Made by a program: the position numbers and the translations under genes. A DNA stretch of 21,711 bases from an uncultured Atopobiaceae bacterium (GTDB taxonomy: Bacteria; Actinomycetota; Coriobacteriia; Coriobacteriales; Atopobiaceae): the NCBI GenBank assembly GCA_947581665.1, contig CANPVI010000008.1:1-21711 (forward strand), written 5' to 3'. The first letter of the stretch is position 1. Each line of letters begins with the position of its first letter. Positions 1-6,347 of this stretch are shown here, piece after piece. Under the pieces are notes generated by a model that was given only the letters and a program-made list of their open reading frames with translations, made no database searches and was not told the origin of the DNA.

Positions 1-30
1 AGGGGGAGCGGAGCCACCAATTCGTGGCGG
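1..30 (-). other. Probable start of a DGR template repeat (truncated by the window edge)
   Basis: On the minus strand positions 25 to 2 read ACG AAT TGG TGG CTC CGC TCC CCC, that is T-N-W-W-L-R-S-P. WWLRSP is a conserved entry motif of the variable C-type-lectin/FGE-like domain in DGR target proteins of Bacillota phages and therefore also of their templates. It begins 52 nt after the Avd-like stop, too close for a target gene carrying the motif near its C-terminus. The BPP-1-type order avd, template, reverse transcriptase would place the template here. Only the first bases are visible. Confidence 0.45.
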
Positions 31-77
31 ATGTGGGCCTTTCCCCAATACGACGCGGCCGCCGCCGCGTTGCATCC

Positions 78-719
78 TTATGTCCCGGGCGATCTCCCGG
101 CCGGCCTCTGGGCGGTCCTGCCGGCCGCGCTCTGCTCCATCGTGGCGCGGACGGTTTCCGCGACGATGGCGGAGATCCGCTGCATCTGTTCGGCCTCCTG
201 CTTTTCCCGCTCCACGCGGGCGCGGGCGCCGTCCTTCTTCAGCCAGGACATTGACATGTATTTGACGTCGGTGGTTTTCTTGGTCCATGTCTCCATTCTG
301 GCCTTGTCGATGTAGCCCTCCTCTTTGCTGATCTCGATGTACTGGAGAAGAAGGTTGCATTCGTCGATGACGGTTTTGATGGCCTGCAGGCGGATTTCCG
401 GGTCCGTTCTGAAATTCGTTTCATTCGCCGAATGGACGCCCCGCATGATGGCGCGGGCCGCGCTGCGGATGTCCGCGATCATGTCGAAGGTCTCGCTTTT
501 GGGAAAGCGCGGGCGCTGTCGCTTCTTTTCCAACCGCTCCGCCGTGGTGTTGAGCATCTGCTGCATCTGCTCCGGGGTCTGGGCGCGGGCGATGGTCCGC
601 AGGACCTTTGCGACGTCTTTGGCGTCCACCTTGTCGTCGGGGACGGGCCGGGTGACCTTTTTGGTGTATCGGTAGAGCTCCCGCGCCTTGGTCCCCAGGA
701 CATAATCCTTTTCAGGCAT
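78..719 (-). CDS. avd: Avd-like four-helix-bundle protein of a diversity-generating retroelement
   Basis: The 213-residue protein starts at ATG 719 with GGAGGAGG 8 nt upstream; an extension to 761 would bypass this site. The sequence is helical throughout: KDYVLGTKARELYRYTKKVT, KVDAKDVAKVLRTIARAQTP, QMLNTTAERLEKKRQRPRFP, then the core ETFDMIADIRSAARAIMRGV, HSANETNFRTDPEIRLQAIK, CNLLLQYIEISKEEGYIDKA, WTKKTTDVKYMSMSWLKKDG. That core fits the four-helix-bundle family that includes Avd, the basic pentameric protein which binds the DGR reverse transcriptase and template RNA. The first 80 residues and the 40-residue C-terminal tail are additions to the classical core of about 128 residues. Location after a fibre gene, and a WWLRSP-coding sequence directly downstream, support a DGR. 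No reverse transcriptase is inside the window, so this rests on pattern and context. Confidence 0.6.
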   Translation of the reverse strand: MPEKDYVLGTKARELYRYTKKVTRPVPDDKVDAKDVAKVLRTIARAQTPEQMQQMLNTTAERLEKKRQRPRFPKSETFDMIADIRSAARAIMRGVHSANETNFRTDPEIRLQAIKTVIDECNLLLQYIEISKEEGYIDKARMETWTKKTTDVKYMSMSWLKKDGARARVEREKQEAEQMQRISAIVAETVRATMEQSAAGRTAQRPAGRSPGT

Positions 720-1014
720 GGGTGTCGACCTCCTCCCGCCGGAGGGGGCACGGGGACGCACAGGCGGCCGCTGCGGCCGTCGCGGCCTCGATGTCCTCCG
801 GGTCGCCGGTGATGGTAAACGCCCCGCCCGTGACCGTCAGCGTGGCCCTGGAGCCGCTTTCGGTGATGCCGGTGATGGTAATGTCGCCGACGATCTCCGC
901 CTCGCAGGGCGGCTCTATGGCCCGGAATAAATGCCCGATGATGCACGACAGGGCCCGCTGCGGGGCGGGCCCTGCGCCTGTTAAAACTCGATCCGGGCGA
1001 GGGCTTTGTTCCAT
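712..1014 (-). CDS. Small hypothetical protein between tail fibre and Avd-like genes
   Basis: The 100-residue protein starts at ATG 1014 with GGAGGT 9 nt upstream, inside the fibre gene. I do not recognise it. Residues 1-35 (MEQSPRPDRVLTGAGPAPQR, ALSCIIGHLFRAIEPPC) precede a beta-rich centre (EIVGDITITGITESGSRATL, TVTGGAFTITGDPEDIEAAT) and an Ala/Cys tail. The central part has alternating hydrophobic/Thr strands like a small fibre-associated or chaperone protein. Its stop overlaps the Avd-like start by 8 nt. The overlapping starts at both ends argue that it is translated. Confidence 0.6.
   Translation of the reverse strand: MEQSPRPDRVLTGAGPAPQRALSCIIGHLFRAIEPPCEAEIVGDITITGITESGSRATLTVTGGAFTITGDPEDIEAATAAAAACASPCPLRREEVDTHA
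949..974 (-). other. Perfect 10-bp GC-rich inverted repeat at the end of the fibre gene
   Basis: On the minus strand CAGGGCCCGC (965-974) and GCGGGCCCTG (949-958) pair perfectly around a 6-nt loop. It begins 7 nt past the fibre stop and lies inside the small overlapping gene. No T-run follows on either strand, so it is not a standard terminator. It could slow ribosomes or protect the mRNA end. Confidence 0.6.
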
Positions 1015-1706
1015 ACGCCTTTGACCTCCAGGTCGTTCAAATCCTCAAAGGTGACGCTCCACGGGTTTTTCGTGATGTCGTTGAGGATCATGTCCTCCAT
1101 GCGGCCCATGCGGCCCTCCAGGGCTTTCATGGTGTTCCGCATTCCCTGGTGGGCGTCCTCTGCCGCGTTGTGGGCGTCGACGGCGCCCTGCACCTGCTGC
1201 ATGATCTCCGGCATGGCGTGGGTCCGCAGGTATTCGTCCATGTCGTCGGGCGTCATGTACGCGGACGGCTGGTAGCCCATGACGATGTCGACGCCCTCGA
1301 CGGTGGTGATGCTGACCGGGTAGCGCCGGGTGGTGACGGGTTCGCCGGGGTTGTACGCCTTGACCGGCTCCGGGTACTTGTCCAGATTGCCGTAATACAG
1401 CAGGATTTCGCCCTCCTCCGGGTCGCGGGCGAAAACGCCGTATTCGTTAATCATGATGTCGCGGCCCAGCCCGTGGTTGAGGTCGTTGCGGTACTCGATG
1501 ACGAAGGACGTGGTGGTGCCGACGGTGGTGGGCTTGGTGCTTGTCGCCTGCACGACGGGGCTGACCAGGTCCGTCAAATCTTTGGGGTTGGTCTCGGCCG
1601 GCACCTTGCCGTCCCCGACCATGACGCGGGTGATCTCCAACTTGGAGCCGGCCTGCAACTTTGCCAACAGGGCCAGCCCCTTGGTGGGAATGGTGAAACC
1701 GTACAT
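981..1706 (-). CDS. Tail fibre N-terminal (baseplate-attachment) protein
   Basis: The 241-residue protein starts at ATG 1706 with AAAGGAGG 9 nt upstream. Residues 1-145 match the phage tail-collar/fibre N-terminal family: FTIPTKGLALLAKLQAGSKL, ITRVMVGDGKVP, DLVSPVVQATSTKPTTVGTT, INEYGVFARDPEEGEILLYY, EPVTTRRYPVSITTVEGVDI. This domain attaches fibres to the baseplate. Residues 150-215 are a helical stalk with an AHNAAEDAHQG motif typical of fibre coiled coils. The C-terminus ends abruptly in DLNDLEVKGVWNKALARIEF, with no large receptor-binding domain, so the receptor-binding head is probably a separate protein encoded further downstream. It overlaps the next gene by 34 nt. Confidence 0.82.
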   Translation of the reverse strand: MYGFTIPTKGLALLAKLQAGSKLEITRVMVGDGKVPAETNPKDLTDLVSPVVQATSTKPTTVGTTTSFVIEYRNDLNHGLGRDIMINEYGVFARDPEEGEILLYYGNLDKYPEPVKAYNPGEPVTTRRYPVSITTVEGVDIVMGYQPSAYMTPDDMDEYLRTHAMPEIMQQVQGAVDAHNAAEDAHQGMRNTMKALEGRMGRMEDMILNDITKNPWSVTFEDLNDLEVKGVWNKALARIEF

Positions 1707-1721
1707 TTTGGGGGTCCTCCT

Positions 1722-2462
1722 TTACTCCGCCGCGGGCGGGAGCGGCGTGACGGAAAAAGCGCCATGCTGCCCGACGGCTGCGGCGTTCGTGTTGAATTCG
1801 TATTCCATGCGCCACTCCGGGAGGGCGGTCTGCGAAAAGCTGCCCGCGGACGCCTGGAGGGTGATGGTGTCGTTGACGCTGTGGTCCATGACCCATTCCG
1901 GGAGAGGGGTAACGCTGTAGCGCGCCGCTGCGCCGCCGACGGACACGACGGCGTCCTCCGGCTGATGCGTGGCCCGCAGCTCGTAGGTCTGGTGGGACGG
2001 CTTGATCTTCTTCAACCGCGCGATGACGGCGTCCAGGTCGACGCCGCTGTCCGCCCCCTCGATCTCGACGCTGAAGGTGTACGGGGCGACGTCCTCCTCG
2101 ACGGTGGTTTCCCGGCCGGTCATGCCCTCGATGATTTGCTCCACCCGCGCCGGGTTCATGGGGGAGCGCGTGCTCCGGGCGGCGATGACCCGCCGGCGCC
2201 GCTCCTCCAGGAGCGCGTTTCGGTCCCCGGTGATGCCGTAGCGTTGCTCCCAATACACCAGGCCCCATGTGGCGGTTTCCGGGAATGCCTGGGCCTTTAA
2301 TTCGTCGAAACGGAGCCGGACGTCGTCCATCTCCAGGCCCATGACCTCGAAGATCCACTTGCCGACGTAGGATTTGTCGTAAATGGGCGAAATGCGGGAC
2401 AACATGCGGACGGCCGAAGGGCTGGTTGGGAAATGCTCGATGTCAAAATGGTCGTCGCTCAC
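1722..2462 (-). CDS. YmfQ/XkdU-like (DUF2313) tail protein with repeat-containing C-terminal extension
   Basis: The 246-residue protein starts with GTG at 2462, overlapping the upstream TGA (GTGA); AAAGAGGTG lies within the end of baseplate J. Residues 1-190 match YmfQ/XkdU-like wedge proteins: LSRISPIYDKSYVGKWIFEV, RFDELKAQAFPETATWGLVY, WEQRYGITGDRNALLEERRR, MNPARVEQIIEGMTG, LKKIKPSHQTYELRA. They sit at the baseplate periphery and attach fibres. The last 60 or so residues are extra. They hold three related units, YSVTPLPEW, FSQTALPEW and FSVTPLPPA, each spaced by a beta-like stretch. This extension may bind the following fibre protein, which is an inference. Confidence 0.82.
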   Translation of the reverse strand: MSDDHFDIEHFPTSPSAVRMLSRISPIYDKSYVGKWIFEVMGLEMDDVRLRFDELKAQAFPETATWGLVYWEQRYGITGDRNALLEERRRRVIAARSTRSPMNPARVEQIIEGMTGRETTVEEDVAPYTFSVEIEGADSGVDLDAVIARLKKIKPSHQTYELRATHQPEDAVVSVGGAAARYSVTPLPEWVMDHSVNDTITLQASAGSFSQTALPEWRMEYEFNTNAAAVGQHGAFSVTPLPPAAE

Positions 2463-3616
2463 GTCGCCGTCACCTCTTTCGTCACGGGATATTGTGCGGC
2501 CTCCAGGGTGATGTTGGCGGTGCTGCCGTTGATCGTCATGGCGGAGAAATCATGCACGCCGGCGGTCCGCGTCAGGACGGCGTGGACCTCATTCCAAAAA
2601 ATGATGCCCTCCGCCTTTGCCTGCACGTAGTAATCGTCCAGGGCGCTCTCAAATCGGGCGATGACGTCGTCCTGCGTGGCGCCGTCCTCCAACTGCAGGC
2701 CGGTGATGGCGATGGACAACTCGCACCCCGTCGGCGCCTCGACGAATAAAACGGCCCCGATGGGAGCCAGGCGGTTGATGCTCCGGGTGTCTGGGTTCAT
2801 GATGTGCGTGTAGACGGCGTCCAAAATCTGCCGGTTGGCGGGCTGGCCGTTGGCGTCCAAAATGATGAGCTTGACCCAGTTGGGGTGCTCAACTTCATAT
2901 TGGGTATCGACCAGGACCGTCCCGACGCCGTTGACCTCTTTGGCCCAGCGTATATAATCGGCGTCGTTCCCGACGAAACTTTCCCCGTCGTTCTGCTCCC
3001 GCTCCGCGATCCGCTCGTAGAGGCTGTCGTCGTCCTCCTCCGCGGTGCCGCCGGTGATGGGGTCGTCGTTGTTGATGCTGGTGATGCCCTTGACGGGGAC
3101 GGACATGATGACGATGGTGCCCGCCGCCACGTTGCCGCCCTTGCCGGGCTCCACGGCCATGACGTCGACCTTGACGGAGCCGACGCCGGTGTCCGGGTCC
3201 GCCTCCCCGATGGTGGCGTCGGCCAGGGTTGCGAATTCGATGGCCGGCACGTCGCCGACCGCCGGCACGCACAGGACCGTCCCCGCCGGGATGGCGGTGC
3301 CGGGCACGCCCTGGATGGTGACGGTGCCGCTTGCCGGGTTGGCCGGCCTGCGGGTGAGCCCGACGGCGGCCGCGTGGTAATCCAGCCAGCGGTCGTATGA
3401 CCAGGCGGGAAACATGATTTTCAATGTTTCGATGAGCACGAAATTCATGATTTCGTCCTCCTCCAACGCCGTCGGCATGGTGAAGTCGTAGGGGAAACCT
3501 CCCTCGATGTTGTCGATGTCCGCCGGCAGCCGTTCCATCATGCGCGCCTGGATTTCCTCCGCGGTTTCCCCGCGGTGCCACTCCGGCGGCACGAAAACGG
3601 GCCTTTCGATTGGCAT
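2459..3616 (-). CDS. xkdT: Baseplate J-like wedge protein (XkdT-like)
   Basis: The 385-residue protein starts at ATG 3616 with AAGGGGGTG 5 nt upstream. It shows the gpJ/XkdT family layout: an N-terminal helical segment (ETAEEIQARMMERLPADIDN, EGGFPYDFTMPTALE), then RWLDYHAAAVGLTRRPANPA, GTVTIQGVPGTAIPAGTVLC, VDVMAVEPGKGGNVAAGTIV, DSLYERIAEREQNDGESFVG, NDADYIRWAKEVNGVGTVLV and a C-terminal alpha/beta region. It forms the wedge ring that transmits the contraction signal. Its TGA overlaps the next gene's GTG start (GTGA). Confidence 0.92.
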   Translation of the reverse strand: MPIERPVFVPPEWHRGETAEEIQARMMERLPADIDNIEGGFPYDFTMPTALEEDEIMNFVLIETLKIMFPAWSYDRWLDYHAAAVGLTRRPANPASGTVTIQGVPGTAIPAGTVLCVPAVGDVPAIEFATLADATIGEADPDTGVGSVKVDVMAVEPGKGGNVAAGTIVIMSVPVKGITSINNDDPITGGTAEEDDDSLYERIAEREQNDGESFVGNDADYIRWAKEVNGVGTVLVDTQYEVEHPNWVKLIILDANGQPANRQILDAVYTHIMNPDTRSINRLAPIGAVLFVEAPTGCELSIAITGLQLEDGATQDDVIARFESALDDYYVQAKAEGIIFWNEVHAVLTRTAGVHDFSAMTINGSTANITLEAAQYPVTKEVTAT

Positions 3617-3628
3617 TTTTTCACCCCC

Positions 3629-4096
3629 TTATGTTGAAGTTTCGGCCGCCATGGACAACGCCACGGAGAGCCGGATTTCGTCCAGGTCGCGGCCCTTTAC
3701 GGTGAAATCCGCGAAGAGGCTGGTGTCCTCCCACGAAAATGAAAAATCCCGGACATATTCCGTTTTCGGGTTGACCATGATGGCCTCGATGATCGTGCGC
3801 TCGACGCACGCCTCCACGCTTGCGTGATCCGGCTGCGCCGCTGCATACTCCATTTCGGTCCCGATGCGGGTGCTATACGCCAGGTAGCCGTCGCGCTCGG
3901 TGGCGACGACTTTGAGGCACCATTGCTCAAACGCTTCTTTTCCGTTGGCCTCGACCATGCGGTTGGCGCCGTCCCGGATGAAGTCCCCGGTGGTGAAATC
4001 GAAATACACCGACGGCCGGTAGTGCTCCCGCTCCGGCTGGGCCGGGGTTTTGACCTCCGGCACGTCGAAAACGGGGAAAAGTTTCTTGTCGCTCAT
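3629..4096 (-). CDS. xkdS: XkdS-like (DUF2634/gp25-like) baseplate wedge protein
   Basis: The 155-residue protein starts at ATG 4096 with GGAGG 5 nt upstream. The pattern SVYFDFTTGDFIRDGANRMV, ANGKEAFEQWCLKVVATERD, YLAYSTRIGTEMEYA, VERTIIEAIMVNPKTEYVRD and FSFSWEDTSLFADFTVKGRD is characteristic of DUF2634/XkdS, related to T4 gp25. These proteins anchor the first sheath ring to the baseplate and help nucleate the sheath. It lies 12 nt upstream of baseplate J, the usual pair. Confidence 0.87.
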   Translation of the reverse strand: MSDKKLFPVFDVPEVKTPAQPEREHYRPSVYFDFTTGDFIRDGANRMVEANGKEAFEQWCLKVVATERDGYLAYSTRIGTEMEYAAAQPDHASVEACVERTIIEAIMVNPKTEYVRDFSFSWEDTSLFADFTVKGRDLDEIRLSVALSMAAETST

Positions 4097-4108
4097 ACTC
4101 TCCTCCGC

Positions 4109-4633
4109 TTATTTCGTCAGCTCGGTCCCCGGCAGGATGATGTCGATGATGACGGCCTCGCTTTGCACCCATGCCACGAGGACCCGGTCGCCGGGCTTGA
4201 TTTTCCGCAGCTTTTCGGGGATCAGGACGTGGTGCTGGTGCATACCGTCCGCGCCGTCGCCCCCGTCGCTCCTTTTTGCGGGGACGGTGGGGGACGGAGC
4301 GGGCCCGGTGGCCTCTCCCACGGTGCCGGTGACGGCGCCGCCCATGGAGTCCGTCAGGTCGATGGTGTTGTGGATGTGGTTGCCGCTGTGCGGCATTCCG
4401 ATGTCCTGCGTTTTCGTCAAAATTTGGTCTGTGTCGCCCAGGGTCTGCTGCCGGAGCACGTGGTAATCGGTGACCGGGATGGGGATGGCGAAGGTGTTGG
4501 TTTTCAAACTGTAATCCGGCAAAACCTCACCGAAATCCAGGAGGAGCTCACTGTTTGCCCCCATGTTGCGCCCCATGCGGTCCTGCATCACGCGGGCCAG
4601 CTTGTTCAATCCCTGGTTGTTGTCCTCGACCAT
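4109..4633 (-). CDS. XkdR-like (DUF2577-type) baseplate protein with His-rich segments
   Basis: The 174-residue protein starts at ATG 4633 with AAGGAGGG 6 nt upstream. The N-terminus (LNKLARVMQDRMG) and beta segments (ELLLDFGEVLPDYSLKTNTF, AIPIPVTDYHVLRQQTL) plus the C-terminal KLRKIKPGDRVLVAWVQSEA and VIIDIILPG match DUF2577/XkdR-like proteins, which form an OB-like barrel near the spike. Between these lie an insert with HSGNHIHNTIDLTDSMGG, a Gly/Thr/Pro-rich stretch and DGMHQHHVLIP. The clustered His residues recall metal-binding spike tips, but the insert is internal and this is speculative. Position between XkdQ and XkdS supports the family call. Confidence 0.65.
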   Translation of the reverse strand: MVEDNNQGLNKLARVMQDRMGRNMGANSELLLDFGEVLPDYSLKTNTFAIPIPVTDYHVLRQQTLGDTDQILTKTQDIGMPHSGNHIHNTIDLTDSMGGAVTGTVGEATGPAPSPTVPAKRSDGGDGADGMHQHHVLIPEKLRKIKPGDRVLVAWVQSEAVIIDIILPGTELTK

Positions 4634-4645
4634 GCTTTTCCCTCC

Positions 4646-5647
4646 TTACTCCGCCGGCTTGACGGAAAGCGACATTTTGCGGTTGATGACGTCGTGGGTG
4701 ATGCTCTTGACGATGAAAAACCCGGTTAAATGCTCGGTGTCCAGGCTCACCATGTCGCCCTTGCGGATGAATGGCACGTCGGGGGCCTCTATGGTGGAGC
4801 TGCGCTCCGGCTTGCCCGATTCGTCAATCATTTTCTGGGCGGCCGCTTTCGCGGTGTCCAGGGTGTCGTCCTCGCTGCGGTTATATAACCGCTGCCGGAT
4901 GCCGTACTCGGTGAGCCCGTCGACGATGGCCTCCGGGGCCTGCTTTCCGTCGTCGGTCGCAAGGCCCATGACCTTGACCCGCGTGACCAGCGCCGACGTG
5001 CTGATCCTGTCCGACGCCAGGGTGGCGTTGGTGTCGTCGCTGAAATGGTAGATGTCCTCATTGGACCCAAGGGGCAGGACGTCCACGGCGCCGGCCCTTG
5101 CCCGGACGACGTAATGCTCCGCGCCGTGCTTTTCTGCATCGTCCAGGAGCGACATGATGATGTCGCTTAAATACTGCGCTTTATAAAGCGTTTTCGCGTG
5201 GACGGCGTCGGGCCCCTTGTATTCGCCGATGGGGATGCCCCAATCGTTGAAAACGGCGGTGATGGCCGACTTTGTCCCCGTCCCCGCGGTGATGTAGCGG
5301 TCGTCCTGCGATTGCTGGAGGTTGAATAATTCGTCGTAGGCGGTTACGCTGAAGCTGTTGCTGCCGTTGCTCCGGCTGGGGCTCCACTCATTGATGAAAC
5401 CCCGGCAGACTTCTTTTTCGCCGCCTCCGGCGTCCGCTGTGATGACGATGACGGTGTTGGGGGTGATGGTGGACGACAACGGTTTCCCGGCGTACTTGAT
5501 ATTAGCCATGGTGGCCGTCAGCCGCGCGCTGATCTCCCCCTCGCCCTCATTCCACCCGGCGGCCGTGATGGCGCCGGTGACGTTGAGCTGCGTCCCGTCG
5601 GAAAGCACGGCGTACACCCGATAGGTCAACTTTGCGATGTTTACCAT
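4646..5647 (-). CDS. xkdQ: Baseplate hub protein (XkdQ-like)
   Basis: The 333-residue protein starts at ATG 5647 with GAGGAGGG 7 nt upstream. It contains the hub pattern of XkdQ/gpD-like proteins: GWNEGEGEISARLTATMANI, then VIVITADAGGGEKEVCRGFI, SFSVTAYDELFNLQQSQDDR, a middle region with SDIIMSLLDDAEKHGAEHYV, and a C-terminal APDVPFIRKGDMVSLDTEHL followed by FFIVKSITHDVINRKMSLSV. The hub caps the tube and carries the central spike. Gene order LysM protein then XkdQ is that of PBSX. Neighbouring genes are 13 and 12 nt away. Confidence 0.87.
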   Translation of the reverse strand: MVNIAKLTYRVYAVLSDGTQLNVTGAITAAGWNEGEGEISARLTATMANIKYAGKPLSSTITPNTVIVITADAGGGEKEVCRGFINEWSPSRSNGSNSFSVTAYDELFNLQQSQDDRYITAGTGTKSAITAVFNDWGIPIGEYKGPDAVHAKTLYKAQYLSDIIMSLLDDAEKHGAEHYVVRARAGAVDVLPLGSNEDIYHFSDDTNATLASDRISTSALVTRVKVMGLATDDGKQAPEAIVDGLTEYGIRQRLYNRSEDDTLDTAKAAAQKMIDESGKPERSSTIEAPDVPFIRKGDMVSLDTEHLTGFFIVKSITHDVINRKMSLSVKPAE

Positions 5648-5660
5648 GCCGCGGCCCTCC

Positions 5661-6344
5661 TCACGATGGGATGGTTAGGGTCTGGCCCGGATAAATCAAA
5701 TTCGGGTTTTTGCCGATGATGGATTTATTGGCCTCGTAGATTTCCTGGTAACGGCTCCCGTTCCCGAGGAATTTCTTGGCGATGTTCCAGAGGCAATCCC
5801 CGGATTTGACCGTGTACGTCTGCGACGCTGCGGAAAGGGCGGCCTGCGATGATGCCGCCCTTTCGTTGGTGGTTGCTGTGGTGTCCTTTTTCGTGGTGTT
5901 CTCGATGTTGAGCTCGGTCGTGGTGTAGACGATGATGTCCTTGGCGACGGCGAAGGAGATGCTATATTCCACGCTGTCCAACTTTTTGTTGTCCACGGTG
6001 TAATTCTCCAGGTAGACGTCGTGGTTGATCGTCGTGCCTGTCACCAACAAACGGAGCTTTTTCCCGCTGGCCCTCCAACGGCTGAAGATGCCCTGGATTT
6101 CTTTGGGGCTCCTCCAATCGGCCGCGCTCACGATCCGCATGTTTCGCATACTCGCGCCGGGCAGCCGGCCGTTCCACGAAAATTTTGTCAGCTTTTCGCC
6201 GTCGGGGAGTTTGACCTCCCCGACGTTGATGATGTTGTAACTTACAAAACGGGTTTCGGCCTTGCATTTCACGGCCTCCGGCGGCAACGGCAGCGCGATC
6301 CGCGTGCCGGTGTCCAACTCGGTGATGTAAACCATTTCGGCCAT
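5661..6344 (-). CDS. xkdP: LysM-containing tail/baseplate hub protein (XkdP-like)
   Basis: The 227-residue protein follows the tape measure by 3 nt, with AAAGGGGG 10 nt before ATG 6344. Residues 1-145 are a beta-rich domain (ALPLPPEAVKCKAETRFVSY, NIINVGEVKLPDGEKLTKFS, ADWRSPKEIQGIFSRWRASG, RLLVTGTTINHDVYLENYTV) found in PBSX XkdP-like proteins. A Thr/Ala-rich linker (about 146-173) leads to a C-terminal LysM domain, about 175-226 (YTVKSGDCLWNIAKKFLG and NPNLIYPGQTLTIP). LysM domains bind N-acetylglucosamine polymers such as peptidoglycan. In contractile tails this protein connects the tube end to the hub and may contact the cell wall. Confidence 0.88.
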   Translation of the reverse strand: MAEMVYITELDTGTRIALPLPPEAVKCKAETRFVSYNIINVGEVKLPDGEKLTKFSWNGRLPGASMRNMRIVSAADWRSPKEIQGIFSRWRASGKKLRLLVTGTTINHDVYLENYTVDNKKLDSVEYSISFAVAKDIIVYTTTELNIENTTKKDTTATTNERAASSQAALSAASQTYTVKSGDCLWNIAKKFLGNGSRYQEIYEANKSIIGKNPNLIYPGQTLTIPS

Positions 6345-6347
6345 GCG

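Noticed and set aside
1..77. A short coding gene starting at the ATG right after the Avd-like stop
   Set aside because: The ATG at 75 lacks a proper ribosome binding site and gives a Gly/Arg/Pro-rich peptide. The WWLRSP reading is in a different frame, which suits a non-coding template better.
949..974. Hairpin as the structure that marks a DGR variable repeat
   Set aside because: No WWLRSP-type variable region precedes it; the fibre protein ends without such a domain, and no copy of the left-edge repeat was seen there.
981..1706. The 241-residue fibre protein as the DGR target
   Set aside because: Its C-terminus has neither WWLRSP nor a lectin-like variable domain, so the target is expected elsewhere.
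1149..2300. A 383-codon plus-strand open frame (and similar frames at 3824-4729, 6021-6875 and 17444-18460)
   Set aside because: All are antisense to recognised tail or head genes, have biased Asp/Val/Gly/Arg-rich composition and no recognisable domains.
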